In this document: positions 54,455-62,968 of the stretch, one piece after another
Numbering within the stretch: position 1 is the stretch's first letter
Layout of the letters: each line of letters begins with the position of its first letter
Assembly (NCBI GenBank): GCA_020851465.1
Contig: JADZCR010000002.1
Span: 124,001 to 188,000 of the forward strand
Direction: 5' to 3'
DNA length: 64,000 nucleotides
Source of the DNA: Phycisphaeraceae bacterium
GTDB lineage: Bacteria; Planctomycetota; Phycisphaerae; Phycisphaerales; Phycisphaeraceae
Translations under genes and position numbers: made by a program
The notes under the pieces: model-generated
Database searches by the model: none
What the model was told of the DNA's origin: nothing
What the model saw: the letters and a program-made list of their open reading frames with translations, nothing else

Positions 54455-54753
54455 CGATCAGCCTCCTTGCCGACTGACGCCCCCGCGTGCCGTTCCACGC
54501 GTCCGGGATTCACCACAGGCCTCGGGCTAAGTCCTTCAGCCCGTCGCTGATGATCTGTTATCTCCGCATCCGATCGGGCATCCCTCATCGCCTTGACCGA
54601 CTCGAACTGATGGGCCGCCTCCGCCAGCCGCGCCAAGCGCAGCAGCGTCTTTCCGATATTCGCGTCTCCGGAGGCCCGGAAGATGTCGAGCAGGCTTTGT
54701 TCCACGATCCGCCTTTCAGAGCACGACGTTTCATTGAGGCGAAGTAAGTCCAT
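54451..54753 (-). CDS. small protein of unknown function at the head of the flagellar operon
   Basis: A helical, charged protein of about 100 residues from ATG 54753 (MDLLRLNETSCSERRIVE). The middle segment SLLDIFRASGDANIGKTLLRLARLAEAA looks like a folded helical bundle; the tail is Arg/Pro-rich and likely disordered. Its stop codon overlaps the flgF start codon. No known family was recognised, but the operon position suggests a role in flagellar rod or hook assembly. A longer TTG-initiated form (54798) is possible, and the frame could still be spurious. Confidence 0.5.
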   Translation of the reverse strand: MDLLRLNETSCSERRIVEQSLLDIFRASGDANIGKTLLRLARLAEAAHQFESVKAMRDARSDAEITDHQRRAEGLSPRPVVNPGRVERHAGASVGKEADR

Positions 54754-55183
54754 GGAGATCGACGCCTCGTGGTCCACTGAACGCAAGGTCAATGCCAATC
54801 GACCCTGCCTGCCGCCGGGATGGTGCCGGCAGCGTCAAATGCTCTCTTTTCATGGTGGAAATGCGTTTGCGGCTATCCGCTGTCCGCATTCCCTCAAACC
54901 ACAAACCGACCGACGAAGACTGATCACGCGCAAGTTTCGCGGCCCAAGCGCATCCCTTGCGCTCCTTCAGGCCTGATGTGATTTGCTGGACAACAATGTC
55001 CTGGAAATGAAATTTTCAACGTTCAACAATCAGCAATCCTGTCTTTGGCGGTAACAACCGCCGGAGAACTCCGCTTCCACAAACTCAAGATATGCCAACA
55101 AACCTTACCTGGACTCTCGTCCGTACTTCGTGGATGCCGGAGCAATCCCGATTCGCCTGTGAGATGATTTTCAAGCGACCATA
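54754..55183 (-). other. long 5' leader of the flagellar operon
   Basis: About 430 bases between a strong minus-strand promoter and the first ORF. No convincing gene is seen; a minus-strand ORF of about 40-53 codons ends at 54731 but overlaps the small protein. Two clean hairpins lie inside: GGCGGT with ACCGCC (55047-55062, 4-nt loop) and GGACA with TGTCC (54988-55001). No known riboswitch core was recognised. Confidence 0.45.
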
Positions 55184-55212
55184 ATTATAGGCTGACGAGA
55201 GGTAAAAGTCAA
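55184..55212 (-). promoter_or_regulatory. sigma70-type promoter of the flagellar operon
   Basis: Minus-strand TTGACT (55207-55212), a 17-bp spacer and a perfect TATAAT (55184-55189), in an AT-rich patch. It would drive flgF through flgL with a leader of about 420 nt. Confidence 0.7.
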
Positions 55213-55307
55213 AAAATTATTTTACATAATTTTATCTGGCCTAGATGCACCGCGGCTAGCATAATGGGTATCCTGAGTCTGTCGCTTAATCTTTTCCGGA
55301 GTATTTC

Positions 55308-56072
55308 ATGAGCACTGCCTCCACCACCACACATGAGCCTTTGTTAACCTCGACACAACTGAAGCAATATCGAGACGAGGGATATACAGTTGTGCGCGGG
55401 CTTATTCCCGTCGATGTGCTGCCCCCGATTCGTACGGAGTTGCTGAGGGTCGAAGCAGGCGACTCCATATGGCCGGATGAGCATCTTCATGTCTGTCACC
55501 CGGACTACGTGAAAAATCCCAAAGGCGGAAAGCTCGTCGCAGGTCTTCAACTTCCCGCCAAGCGGAGTGAGGCATTCCGCCGCGTCGTAGAGCATGCCAA
55601 CATGATCGGAGCGATGAGTGAGATTCTCGGCGGGCCGGTCAAGCCTTTCACCGACCAGGCTGGGATCAAAAGCAGGCTCATCACCAGCGAGCAAGGCGGC
55701 CGGACTTTCTATCATCAGGATTCGTACTACTGGCACATCGACCCGCAACTGGGGTGCAACTGCTGGCTGCCGCTGGACGAGGTAGGCAAAGACGCGATCG
55801 CACTGGCGGTCATCCCGCGCAGTCAGCGAGACTGGAAACTCCAGGAACACGAGAATTATTTCGACGATCCGCCCTACATGGGTGGGCGGGCAACGGAGCC
55901 GTTTAAGCGGCACCGAATCCCCAACTCATCTGTGGATTTTTCCAAGGAAGTGCTCGTGTCGATGTCGCCGGGTGACGCACTGTTCTTCACCAATTACACC
56001 TGGCATCGCTCCGAGCCGAACTACACCGGGAAAACGCTTTCGTTTTACGCGATTGCGTATCAGCGGAAATAA
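55308..56072 (+). CDS. phytanoyl-CoA dioxygenase (PhyH) family protein
   Basis: Fe(II)/2-oxoglutarate oxygenase of the PhyH family. The likely metal ligands are His and Asp in YHQDSYYWHID, and a distal His in YTWHRSEPNYTGKT, with the Arg/Ser that bind 2-oxoglutarate nearby. It has SQRDWKLQEHENYF before the second half. Length 254 is typical. The ATG has GGAG 9 nt upstream. Substrate unknown. It converges with a second PhyH gene 20 bases downstream, though the two are not close in sequence. Confidence 0.85.
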   Translation: MSTASTTTHEPLLTSTQLKQYRDEGYTVVRGLIPVDVLPPIRTELLRVEAGDSIWPDEHLHVCHPDYVKNPKGGKLVAGLQLPAKRSEAFRRVVEHANMIGAMSEILGGPVKPFTDQAGIKSRLITSEQGGRTFYHQDSYYWHIDPQLGCNCWLPLDEVGKDAIALAVIPRSQRDWKLQEHENYFDDPPYMGGRATEPFKRHRIPNSSVDFSKEVLVSMSPGDALFFTNYTWHRSEPNYTGKTLSFYAIAYQRK

Positions 56073-56091
56073 TCTTAAATCTCAGCGATAT

Positions 56092-56847
56092 TCACATTCC
56101 GCCATTGACGCTTTGACCGCACACCAGCATCGGTTGTTTCCAGTATTCCTGAAGACTCGGCTGGCATTCATCGCGCACCGACGCATCACGATAAGTCGAG
56201 ATCAGCGACCAGCGGTCGGTTCTGGCGGTATTGGGATAAGAACTATGAACCGCACAATCATGGAAAAACACCGCCCCGCCACGCTTGATCGCCAGCGTGG
56301 AAACCGGTAAACCCGCGATCTCCTTATCATCAATCCGATTGACAAACGCATTGCCCTCGTGACTGGTCTTGGGAAATACCTTGACGTGTGTGCCGGGGAT
56401 CATCTTCAGGCAGCCGTTTTCCGGCGTCGCGTCGTCCATCGCGATCCAGACGGAAATCTTGCTGGCCCCTTCCCAGTAAAACCAATCCTGATGCCAGGGT
56501 GAGGCAAAGCTTGTTGTATCGTTTTTGAACACCGCCTTAGCACTGAGAAACTCCACATTCGGTCCGATGATCTGCTGCAGGATCGGCGTGACACGGTCAT
56601 CCTTCATCGCCGCCCGCAACGTCGGATGGATGTTCGGAGCATTCCACACCCGCACGCCGCTGGAGGTCAGATCCCACGCATCGCCTACCTGCTTCTTTTC
56701 CTCATCGAGCACACTCTGGATCAGCCGCTTCCATTCAAGCACATGCTCGGCTGAGTAGAGGTGAGGTACCGCGATGAATCCATCACGACGATAGGCGGCG
56801 ACTTCCACAGGCGAAAGCAAACGCGATGAAGTGGCAGCGACAGTCAT
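56092..56847 (-). CDS. phytanoyl-CoA dioxygenase (PhyH) family protein
   Basis: Second PhyH-type oxygenase. HxD appears as WHQDWFYWEG, then SVWIAMDDATPENGCLKMIPGTH, a strong PhyH block, and the distal His in FHDCAVHSSYPNTARTDRWSL with the 2-oxoglutarate Arg. The start at 56847 has GGAG 7 nt upstream; the frame extends to 56901. It lies upstream of nothing obvious on its strand, since thiG ends about 100 bases away and reads in the same direction towards it. Substrate unknown. Confidence 0.85.
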   Translation of the reverse strand: MTVAATSSRLLSPVEVAAYRRDGFIAVPHLYSAEHVLEWKRLIQSVLDEEKKQVGDAWDLTSSGVRVWNAPNIHPTLRAAMKDDRVTPILQQIIGPNVEFLSAKAVFKNDTTSFASPWHQDWFYWEGASKISVWIAMDDATPENGCLKMIPGTHVKVFPKTSHEGNAFVNRIDDKEIAGLPVSTLAIKRGGAVFFHDCAVHSSYPNTARTDRWSLISTYRDASVRDECQPSLQEYWKQPMLVCGQSVNGGM

Positions 56848-56944
56848 GGCAAATCTCCAGTAATCAGTGGATTTTACCCAATTCGACAAACCCTGATCCA
56901 CAAGCGATTCGTGCGAGGCAAGCCTTCCCTGCTTGCTCTGTGCT

Positions 56945-57826
56945 TTACTCTCCCGGTATGTAGGAGATCACGCCGGACCACGGGCTGCTCGCCGTTGCGT
57001 AGAGCTTTTTATCAATACGACCTGACAGATACGCCAGGCGACCTGCTTCGGTGCCCATGCGCATCGCGTGAGCCATGCGAACGGGATCTTTGGCGTGGGC
57101 GATGCCGGTGTTGAGCAGCACACCGTCGGCTCCAAGCTCCATGGCAATCGCCACGTCGCTGGCGGTGCCGACGCCTGCATCGACAATCACCGGGTAATTC
57201 GCATCGCCTCGTCCGCCGGACAGTTCCTTGCCCTTGAGCAATTCAAGGATGAGACGGATGTTGTTCGGATTGAGCACCCCCTGCCCTGAACCGATCGGCG
57301 AACCGGCGGGCATCACGCTGGCTGCCCCCGCATCACGAATGCGCTGCGCCATGATCGGATCATCACTCGTGTAGCACAGGACCTGAAATCCATCGGCGAC
57401 CAGTTCGCGGCAGGCTTCGAGCGTGCCGACAGGATCAGGCAGCAGCGTTTTCTTGTCGCCGAGGACTTCGAGTTTCACCCAATCCTTGCCTGCATTGCCG
57501 AGTTGATCAAGCAGTTCACGCCCCAGACGGGCGACACGTACCGCATCTTCCGCGGTAAAGCAGCCGGCTGTGTTCGGCAGGATCGTGTATCGCTTGAGGT
57601 CGATGAACGAAAGCAGGCTTTCACCTTTTTCGTTGTACAGCCGTTCACGGCGAACAGCTACGGTGATGACCTCGGCACCGCTGGCGTCGAGTGCCTGCTG
57701 CATGGTCGAGTAGTCACGGTACTTGCCCGTGCCGACGATGAGCCGTGAACGGAAAGTCCGGCCGGCCAGAACCAGCGGTGCGTCAAGAGAAGCCGATGCC
57801 TGTGATGTTTGGATGGAAGCGGTCAT
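56945..57826 (-). CDS. thiG: thiazole synthase ThiG
   Basis: Forms the thiazole ring of thiamine from 1-deoxyxylulose 5-phosphate, ThiS thiocarboxylate and dehydroglycine. TIM-barrel protein with [30 protein letters not shown] holding the Schiff-base Lys, PDPVGTLEA, and the phosphate-binding [13 protein letters not shown]. The C-terminus ends in [15 protein letters not shown]. Length 293 includes a short N-terminal extension ([16 protein letters not shown]). thiS lies upstream on the same strand, about 100 bases away. Confidence 0.96.
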   Translation of the reverse strand: MTASIQTSQASASLDAPLVLAGRTFRSRLIVGTGKYRDYSTMQQALDASGAEVITVAVRRERLYNEKGESLLSFIDLKRYTILPNTAGCFTAEDAVRVARLGRELLDQLGNAGKDWVKLEVLGDKKTLLPDPVGTLEACRELVADGFQVLCYTSDDPIMAQRIRDAGAASVMPAGSPIGSGQGVLNPNNIRLILELLKGKELSGGRGDANYPVIVDAGVGTASDVAIAMELGADGVLLNTGIAHAKDPVRMAHAMRMGTEAGRLAYLSGRIDKKLYATASSPWSGVISYIPGE

Positions 57827-57928
57827 AGATCACTCATTATGGCGTAAATACACGAATAAGTCGGGCTGCATGCAGCGTCCGCATCGATGGTGATGCGATG
57901 TCGCATGCCCAACCACGCTCAGGAGCCT

Positions 57929-58129
57929 CTAACCGCCGCCAACAAGCGTTACCAGTTCCACCACATCGCCTGTCGCGAGACGTGTCGTCTCATGCAGCCG
58001 GCGGGGAACGAGTTTTTTGTTCACTTCCACCGCGACCGCGCGATCGCCGAGCTTGAGTTGATCAATCAACTCGCGCACGGTCTGTCCCTCGCGGGCATCG
58101 GTGGTTTCACCGTTGACGGTCAGTCGCAT
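57929..58129 (-). CDS. thiS: sulfur carrier protein ThiS
   Basis: Ubiquitin-like sulfur carrier of thiamine thiazole synthesis, 66 residues, starting RLTVNGETTDAREGQTVREL and ending in VGGG, so the C-terminal Gly-Gly needed for adenylation and thiocarboxylation is present, followed by no extension. I start at ATG 58129, with TATAAT exactly 6 nt upstream, which points to a leaderless transcript; the longer frame to 58219 has a non-conserved N-terminus. No TPP riboswitch motif is seen upstream. Confidence 0.9.
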   Translation of the reverse strand: MRLTVNGETTDAREGQTVRELIDQLKLGDRAVAVEVNKKLVPRRLHETTRLATGDVVELVTLVGGG

Positions 58130-58242
58130 GGGGGAATTATAGGAGCACTGCCCGCTCCGAGAGTGTCCGCAGGTCTGATTGTGTATCCGTTCGCTCGATG
58201 CGAGGAAATGAAGGGGCACCGATTCGGACAGGCGGTAAAGGC

Positions 58243-61200
58243 TTAATCCGTATTTCTAAATGCGCTGAATGGGTCGATCAACCGCGCAGCCGTCACGCCA
58301 TGCGGAATCAGCACAACGCCAATGGTCTGATCGTCGTCCACCTGATCGAACTGCGCGATGACGATCAGCTCCCAGCGCGGCAGGCGGCGATTGATCGAAA
58401 TATCCAGGCTCCGTGCCTGATGGGTGGCGACATCAACCGTCTGGCGCAAGCTCACCGTGTACTTGCGCGTCAACTGGTAGGTAAAGCCGAAACTCAGCAA
58501 CCTGCTGTCGAGAACTTCCGTATCGGTGTAATCGATAAAGGTCGCGAGGTACGGCGTGTGCTGCATATTCACCCCCAGACGCCACTGGGCGGTTTTGCCG
58601 TCTTCGAGGTCTTGAATGATCTCGCCCACCACGGCGAGCGTGTCGCTGACCTGCCACATCGCGTCGGCGTGGAAGTGATCCCCGCCGAGACTGTATTCGG
58701 GTCGGTAATCAATGAAGCGACCGATCGGGCTGGACGTATCGCCGTCATCACCACGGAAGAAAAAGTCGGTGTTGACTACGAGCCAGTCCACGCTGCGCCA
58801 ACGACCGGGGCCGCCCCGCTGCGTCTGCAGGGTATTGGTCGCACCGACGCTGACGCCGGCTCCATCCGTGATGCCCTCGATGTCGGGATCATAAATGGGC
58901 AGATCACCCATCTCGATCGTACTGCCGGAGTAAAACAGATTCGCGTGCGGCTCGATGATGTGCCTCAAACGATGAAGATCGAAGATTGCGACATCGACAT
59001 CATCGTAAGTCCTGCTCAACTCGGTCGAGAGTTTTACGCCGACACTTCCCCAGCCGCGAATACGATCATCTTCACCCGACATCTTCTCAAAATCGTCGTC
59101 GTAACCGGTGAACCGGCCAGCGATGTAAGGCGTCACGTCGAAGATGCCCATCGTCAGCGGCATGTCGATCTCATGCCGTGAATCGAGTCGCAGTCGGTAA
59201 TCGCTGGGTGTTCCCGGGGTCAGCATCGCCGAGAACTCCGACGTATCCGGGATGCCAAAGAGCGCAAGACTTTGAGCAGGCGTAAATCCGCGCTCCGCGG
59301 GCGTATCCTCGCCTGCACGGATGCGTACTCGGCTGGCGCGTGTTTCCGTGTAATAGGTCAGTCGGTCGTCCCACAGGCTCGTCGCCACCCGGTAGTAGCC
59401 AAGCTCCGGAGCCTTATCCACCGAGTAACCGGGGGACTGAAGCTGCGTCGTCTGAGTCTGAAAATCCTGAAGGTCGTACTTGGCCAGGAAGGTGAACGCC
59501 CAGTCGTTTTCCTGCTTTTTGATATAGACCGAAGTTTCGTAAGGCTTGGCTTCGTCCGCTTCGCCGCGGAAAAATTCTTCCAGGAAAGTCGGGTCGGAGA
59601 CGTAAGCCGCCTCAAGCGAAAGTTCCCAGGTCTCCGCGAGCATCTGACGGTGCTGCCAGTGGGCAAAGCCGCGTGTCTCATGATCGAAGGAAACGTCCTT
59701 GCGATTTCCGATTTTATCCTCGCTGTCATCGAGACCCACGAGATAGCCATTAAACTCGCCGAACATCTCCGGGCGGTCGTATTCCAGATGCGCTCCCAGT
59801 GCAGGGCCGTGCTCGCCGAGGTAGTCGATGTTGGCGGTCAGATCAACACCCGGCGGACGTTCGCGGCCCATCAGGCCAAAGACATCCCACGTCGTCTTGA
59901 TAATGGGGCCGTTGCTGTTGCTGTATGTACCTTCGGCCTTGCGCAGCGGAATGTCATTGGCGTTGCCGGACATTTTCGGCAGCCAGAAGATGGGCTGCTT
60001 TCCGACTCGCGTGGTTACATCCTTGGCTGTGAACTTCGTCTCGACCGTGCCGTCGCCGTTAGGCTCTTGCTTCACGACGATCTGCTTGGCGGCGATTGAA
60101 AAGTGAGGCACGGCAAACTCGCTGGTCGTGACCGCCGCCTGCTGCGCCGTCCAGAGATTGGCCGCCTCCTGCCGCATCTTTTCCGCGCGGACGTAAATCG
60201 GAATGTTGCGCCGCGGATCCCACGTAAAGAGCACCGCGTCAAGAATGACCGCCTTGTTGCGGCTCAAGTCGTAGTAAACGCGCGGAGCACGAACCGTGTA
60301 AAGGTCGTAAGTCGCGATCACGTTGTCTTCGAGATAGATGCCGTGAACATCGCCTGCGTTGAGCTTGCCGCCGGCGTTCATCGCCAGCTTGTCCTTCGAG
60401 AGGAAAATGACCGCCCGTTCTGCGGTAAGCGATGCGCCGGGTTTGCCCTGATAATTCTGATAAAGCACGCGCACGTGTCCCAGCAGCACGATGGTGCTTT
60501 CGCCATTCTTCCCCGGCTCGACGACCATCTGGTCGAAGTTGAAGCTCACCATGCCCTCCGCAGGCAGGATGGCTGATGATTCCTTTGTCGGCAACGACAC
60601 AGGAATGCCGCCTGCCGCCGCGGTCTGCCCCCCGCCAGCTTGGGCCGCCGATGGTCCGGTGCCGCTAGCTGTCGGCTGAGTCGTCGCGCCGGCCGTTGGC
60701 GTCTGTCCTGAGCCGGCCTGCGCTATTGCGGTTGACTCACCGCCTTTACGGTGTTTCGCCTTCGCTGCCAGCGCCTCCTCGGATCGAGCGCGGATGTCCT
60801 CTGCGATCTGCGCCCGTCGCTCATCTCGAATCGCAATCATCTCCGGAGTCATCACCGGCCCATGATCGGGCACATCACGGACAGGCTGGGAAATCGCAGC
60901 GAGGTAGTCATCAATGCGTCGCTGTGCGTCAACGACAAAAGGATCGGATGCAGCTGACTTCTGCTCGAGCAGATTGGTGATCAGATCGATCTTGCCGATC
61001 GTCGAGGCGGTGACCAGCAGACGCGGGGCCTCGGCCTGTACGGGGCCGCGACCGCGCAGAGGTTTGACGTTATCCAGATAAAGCGAGAGGTGGCGAATCT
61101 TTCGCCCCGGAGCCACCTCGGTGTCAATGCGAACAACCGCGCGATCAGCACGGAAGCCGTAAGTCCCCATGGTGAATCTGATGTCACCCTCGACGAGTAC

Positions 61201-61485
61201 CAGTCGGGAATTGCCGACGCTCCAGGAGACGGCTTTATTGCCTTTGATCTCAGCGTCGTTGTCGAGAACAGGATCAGCCAACGGCAGCGCGTGCCGGGCG
61301 ACGGGTTCGGTTGACGTGCCGCTGCTTTGTGCGAAGGAAAAACTCGGAGCGATCAGACTCGCTGCACCGATCACGCAGGCCGAGGCCAGCAGGAGTGCCG
61401 TGGTTGGTCTTCCGGCGTGCCGCGTACTGCGATCGGCGATCACCCAGGGCGCGCCGCCCGGTCTTTGCTGCGTTCCATTCGTCAA
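58243..61485 (-). CDS. lptD: LPS-assembly protein LptD/OstA-like
   Basis: Outer membrane LPS translocon protein. After a signal segment (ALLLASACVIGAASLIAPSFSFA) comes an OstA-like beta-jellyroll (SWSVGNSRLVLVEGDIRFTMGTYGFRADRAVVRI), a low-complexity Ala/Gly/Thr/Gln stretch (residues about 250-300), a second jellyroll part (FNFDQMVVEPGKNG onward), and a long beta-barrel ending in RWELIVIAQFDQVDDDQTIGVVLIP. At 1080 residues it is larger than E. coli LptD (784). Start is a TTG at 61485 or a GTG at 61443. Downstream of the thioredoxin and methyltransferase genes. Confidence 0.82.
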   Translation of the reverse strand: MTNGTQQRPGGAPWVIADRSTRHAGRPTTALLLASACVIGAASLIAPSFSFAQSSGTSTEPVARHALPLADPVLDNDAEIKGNKAVSWSVGNSRLVLVEGDIRFTMGTYGFRADRAVVRIDTEVAPGRKIRHLSLYLDNVKPLRGRGPVQAEAPRLLVTASTIGKIDLITNLLEQKSAASDPFVVDAQRRIDDYLAAISQPVRDVPDHGPVMTPEMIAIRDERRAQIAEDIRARSEEALAAKAKHRKGGESTAIAQAGSGQTPTAGATTQPTASGTGPSAAQAGGGQTAAAGGIPVSLPTKESSAILPAEGMVSFNFDQMVVEPGKNGESTIVLLGHVRVLYQNYQGKPGASLTAERAVIFLSKDKLAMNAGGKLNAGDVHGIYLEDNVIATYDLYTVRAPRVYYDLSRNKAVILDAVLFTWDPRRNIPIYVRAEKMRQEAANLWTAQQAAVTTSEFAVPHFSIAAKQIVVKQEPNGDGTVETKFTAKDVTTRVGKQPIFWLPKMSGNANDIPLRKAEGTYSNSNGPIIKTTWDVFGLMGRERPPGVDLTANIDYLGEHGPALGAHLEYDRPEMFGEFNGYLVGLDDSEDKIGNRKDVSFDHETRGFAHWQHRQMLAETWELSLEAAYVSDPTFLEEFFRGEADEAKPYETSVYIKKQENDWAFTFLAKYDLQDFQTQTTQLQSPGYSVDKAPELGYYRVATSLWDDRLTYYTETRASRVRIRAGEDTPAERGFTPAQSLALFGIPDTSEFSAMLTPGTPSDYRLRLDSRHEIDMPLTMGIFDVTPYIAGRFTGYDDDFEKMSGEDDRIRGWGSVGVKLSTELSRTYDDVDVAIFDLHRLRHIIEPHANLFYSGSTIEMGDLPIYDPDIEGITDGAGVSVGATNTLQTQRGGPGRWRSVDWLVVNTDFFFRGDDGDTSSPIGRFIDYRPEYSLGGDHFHADAMWQVSDTLAVVGEIIQDLEDGKTAQWRLGVNMQHTPYLATFIDYTDTEVLDSRLLSFGFTYQLTRKYTVSLRQTVDVATHQARSLDISINRRLPRWELIVIAQFDQVDDDQTIGVVLIPHGVTAARLIDPFSAFRNTD

Positions 61486-61514
61486 GCGATGGTCCGGTCC
61501 GAGGTTAGGCCGCG

Positions 61515-61542
61515 ATTATAGAGGACACACACAGCGCAGCAA
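61515..61542 (-). promoter_or_regulatory. candidate promoter of the lptD-like gene
   Basis: Minus-strand TTGCTG (61537-61542), a 16-bp spacer and a perfect TATAAT (61515-61520), about 30 nt upstream of the TTG start. The arrangement is close to that of the ileS leader promoter. Confidence 0.5.
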
Positions 61543-61616
61543 ACCAGACGACATCAACCACTCAAGCGGTTCAAAAGCGGGAGATGATAGCTGCGCTGAC
61601 AGGCAGGCAACCATGC

Positions 61617-62318
61617 TCACTGACCTTCGATTGCCAGGCGTTGTGTGGGGATGATCTGCGGCGGATTCGTCGCGACAGGCGGCGGTGCTGCGCCGGCACC
61701 GGGATGTTTGAGCACAACGATCTGCCAGAGGTCCACCAGCCGCATCTTGAAACGGTACTCGACGTGCAGGTCGTTGCCGCGCAGGACTTCCTCAAGTGAA
61801 AGGTCGCTGCGCCACCCTACGTGGACAAACATCGGATTGAATACATGCTCGAACCACGCGAAGAAATGATTGGTGGATTGGAAGTGGTTGAGCAGGACGA
61901 TACGGCCGTTTGGCTTCACCAGCTTTTCCGCCCAACTGATCAATTTATTCGGATCGCTGACCACACTGATGGTGTGACTGATCATGATGTGGTCGAAACT
62001 GCGCTCGGCAAAGGGCGGGAGCATCGCATCGCAGCGCACCAGACGGCAGTGGTCGAGTCCCAGCTCGGCACATTTATTCGCGGCCTTGGCGAGCATTCCC
62101 GCGGAGAGATCCATACCCACGACGGTTACGTTCCGAGGGTAGTGATCGAGGGTCATGCCGGTACCGACGCCGATATCGAGTACGCGGTCGCCCGGACGCA
62201 GGTGAAGCTGCTGCAAAGCTCTGATCTGCCTTCGGTGGACGAGTGCACCGAAGGTGTGGTTATAAAATTTGGACCAGACGTCGTAGGTCTTTTTCGTTTT
62301 TGCCTCGACCATTTTCAT
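61617..62318 (-). CDS. PmtA-type phospholipid/SAM methyltransferase
   Basis: Class I SAM methyltransferase with motif I VLDIGVGTGMTLDHYP, then VVGMDLSAGMLAKAANKC and CDAMLPPFAERSFDHIMISHTISVVSDPNKLI. The pattern and the N-terminal YDVWSKFYNHTFGALVHRRQ resemble bacterial phosphatidylethanolamine N-methyltransferases of the Rhodobacter type. The C-terminus adds a Pro/Ala tail of about 30 residues. Its ATG overlaps the stop of the thioredoxin gene (ATGA). Substrate is inferred from the family. Confidence 0.72.
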   Translation of the reverse strand: MKMVEAKTKKTYDVWSKFYNHTFGALVHRRQIRALQQLHLRPGDRVLDIGVGTGMTLDHYPRNVTVVGMDLSAGMLAKAANKCAELGLDHCRLVRCDAMLPPFAERSFDHIMISHTISVVSDPNKLISWAEKLVKPNGRIVLLNHFQSTNHFFAWFEHVFNPMFVHVGWRSDLSLEEVLRGNDLHVEYRFKMRLVDLWQIVVLKHPGAGAAPPPVATNPPQIIPTQRLAIEGQ

Positions 62319-62905
62319 GGTTGTTTCACCGAAGATGGTGTAGAGAGCAGCTCACGGGTACGGGATAATACATCATCCACGCGGGGATCCGTCACGAATT
62401 CAGAGGCAAGATTGCCTGCCTGATCATAAATGAGGATAGCGGGCACGACCAAATCGTTCCACTGGCGCGCGATTCCGGCAATGGCCCGGAATCGGGCGTC
62501 GGTGTCAGGAATGAGCATAAAAGCATCTTTCCGGGCATGGTGGTCCTGGAGAAACTTCAATGCTGCTCCCTCGGTATCGGGATCGTCGAGCGTGACGGAG
62601 ACTAACCGAACATCTTTTCCCAAAGCTCCCAGCCGGTCATGCAGCGGGCCGAACATTTCCACACAAGGGACGCACCAGGTGGCCCAGAAATCAAGCACCA
62701 GAACTTGTTTCTCAGCCTTGGCCTCGGCGATAAGCCGACGCAGACCGTCGAGGTCGATCCGGTCCAGCTTTTCACCGTTTGGCTGGGTGGTGACGGCTGC
62801 GGTTGGCGCCTTCGCTGGTGGTGCGGCCTGCTCACCGCATCCCGCCAGAGCGGTGACTAGAATCGTCAGTAACGCGAATCGTCCTGTTATCTTTGAGTTT
62901 CTCAC
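62315..62905 (-). CDS. thioredoxin-like lipoprotein (TlpA-type)
   Basis: Exported thioredoxin-fold protein. Lipobox LVTALAGC is followed by an Ala/Pro/Thr linker and a domain with the WATWCVPC redox motif, then VTLDDPDTEGAALKFL and VPAILIYDQAGN with the cis-Pro. It may reduce or shuffle disulfides in the periplasm, for example during LptD or cytochrome maturation; that link is an inference. I start at the GTG 62905 (an upstream GTG at 62911 is possible). The longer frame to 63808 runs antisense to htrA and is spurious. Confidence 0.8.
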   Translation of the reverse strand: MRNSKITGRFALLTILVTALAGCGEQAAPPAKAPTAAVTTQPNGEKLDRIDLDGLRRLIAEAKAEKQVLVLDFWATWCVPCVEMFGPLHDRLGALGKDVRLVSVTLDDPDTEGAALKFLQDHHARKDAFMLIPDTDARFRAIAGIARQWNDLVVPAILIYDQAGNLASEFVTDPRVDDVLSRTRELLSTPSSVKQP

Positions 62906-62968
62906 AGCCACTCTCGTAGATGCCCCGTCGCTTCGCTGCGATGTTAACGGCCCCGGAGTCCTGCTTCC

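Noticed and set aside
54800-54860. A GG-N10-GC arrangement on the minus strand resembling a sigma54 promoter near the flagellar operon.
   Set aside because: The -12 part departs from consensus, and a much better sigma70-type promoter lies at 55184-55212.
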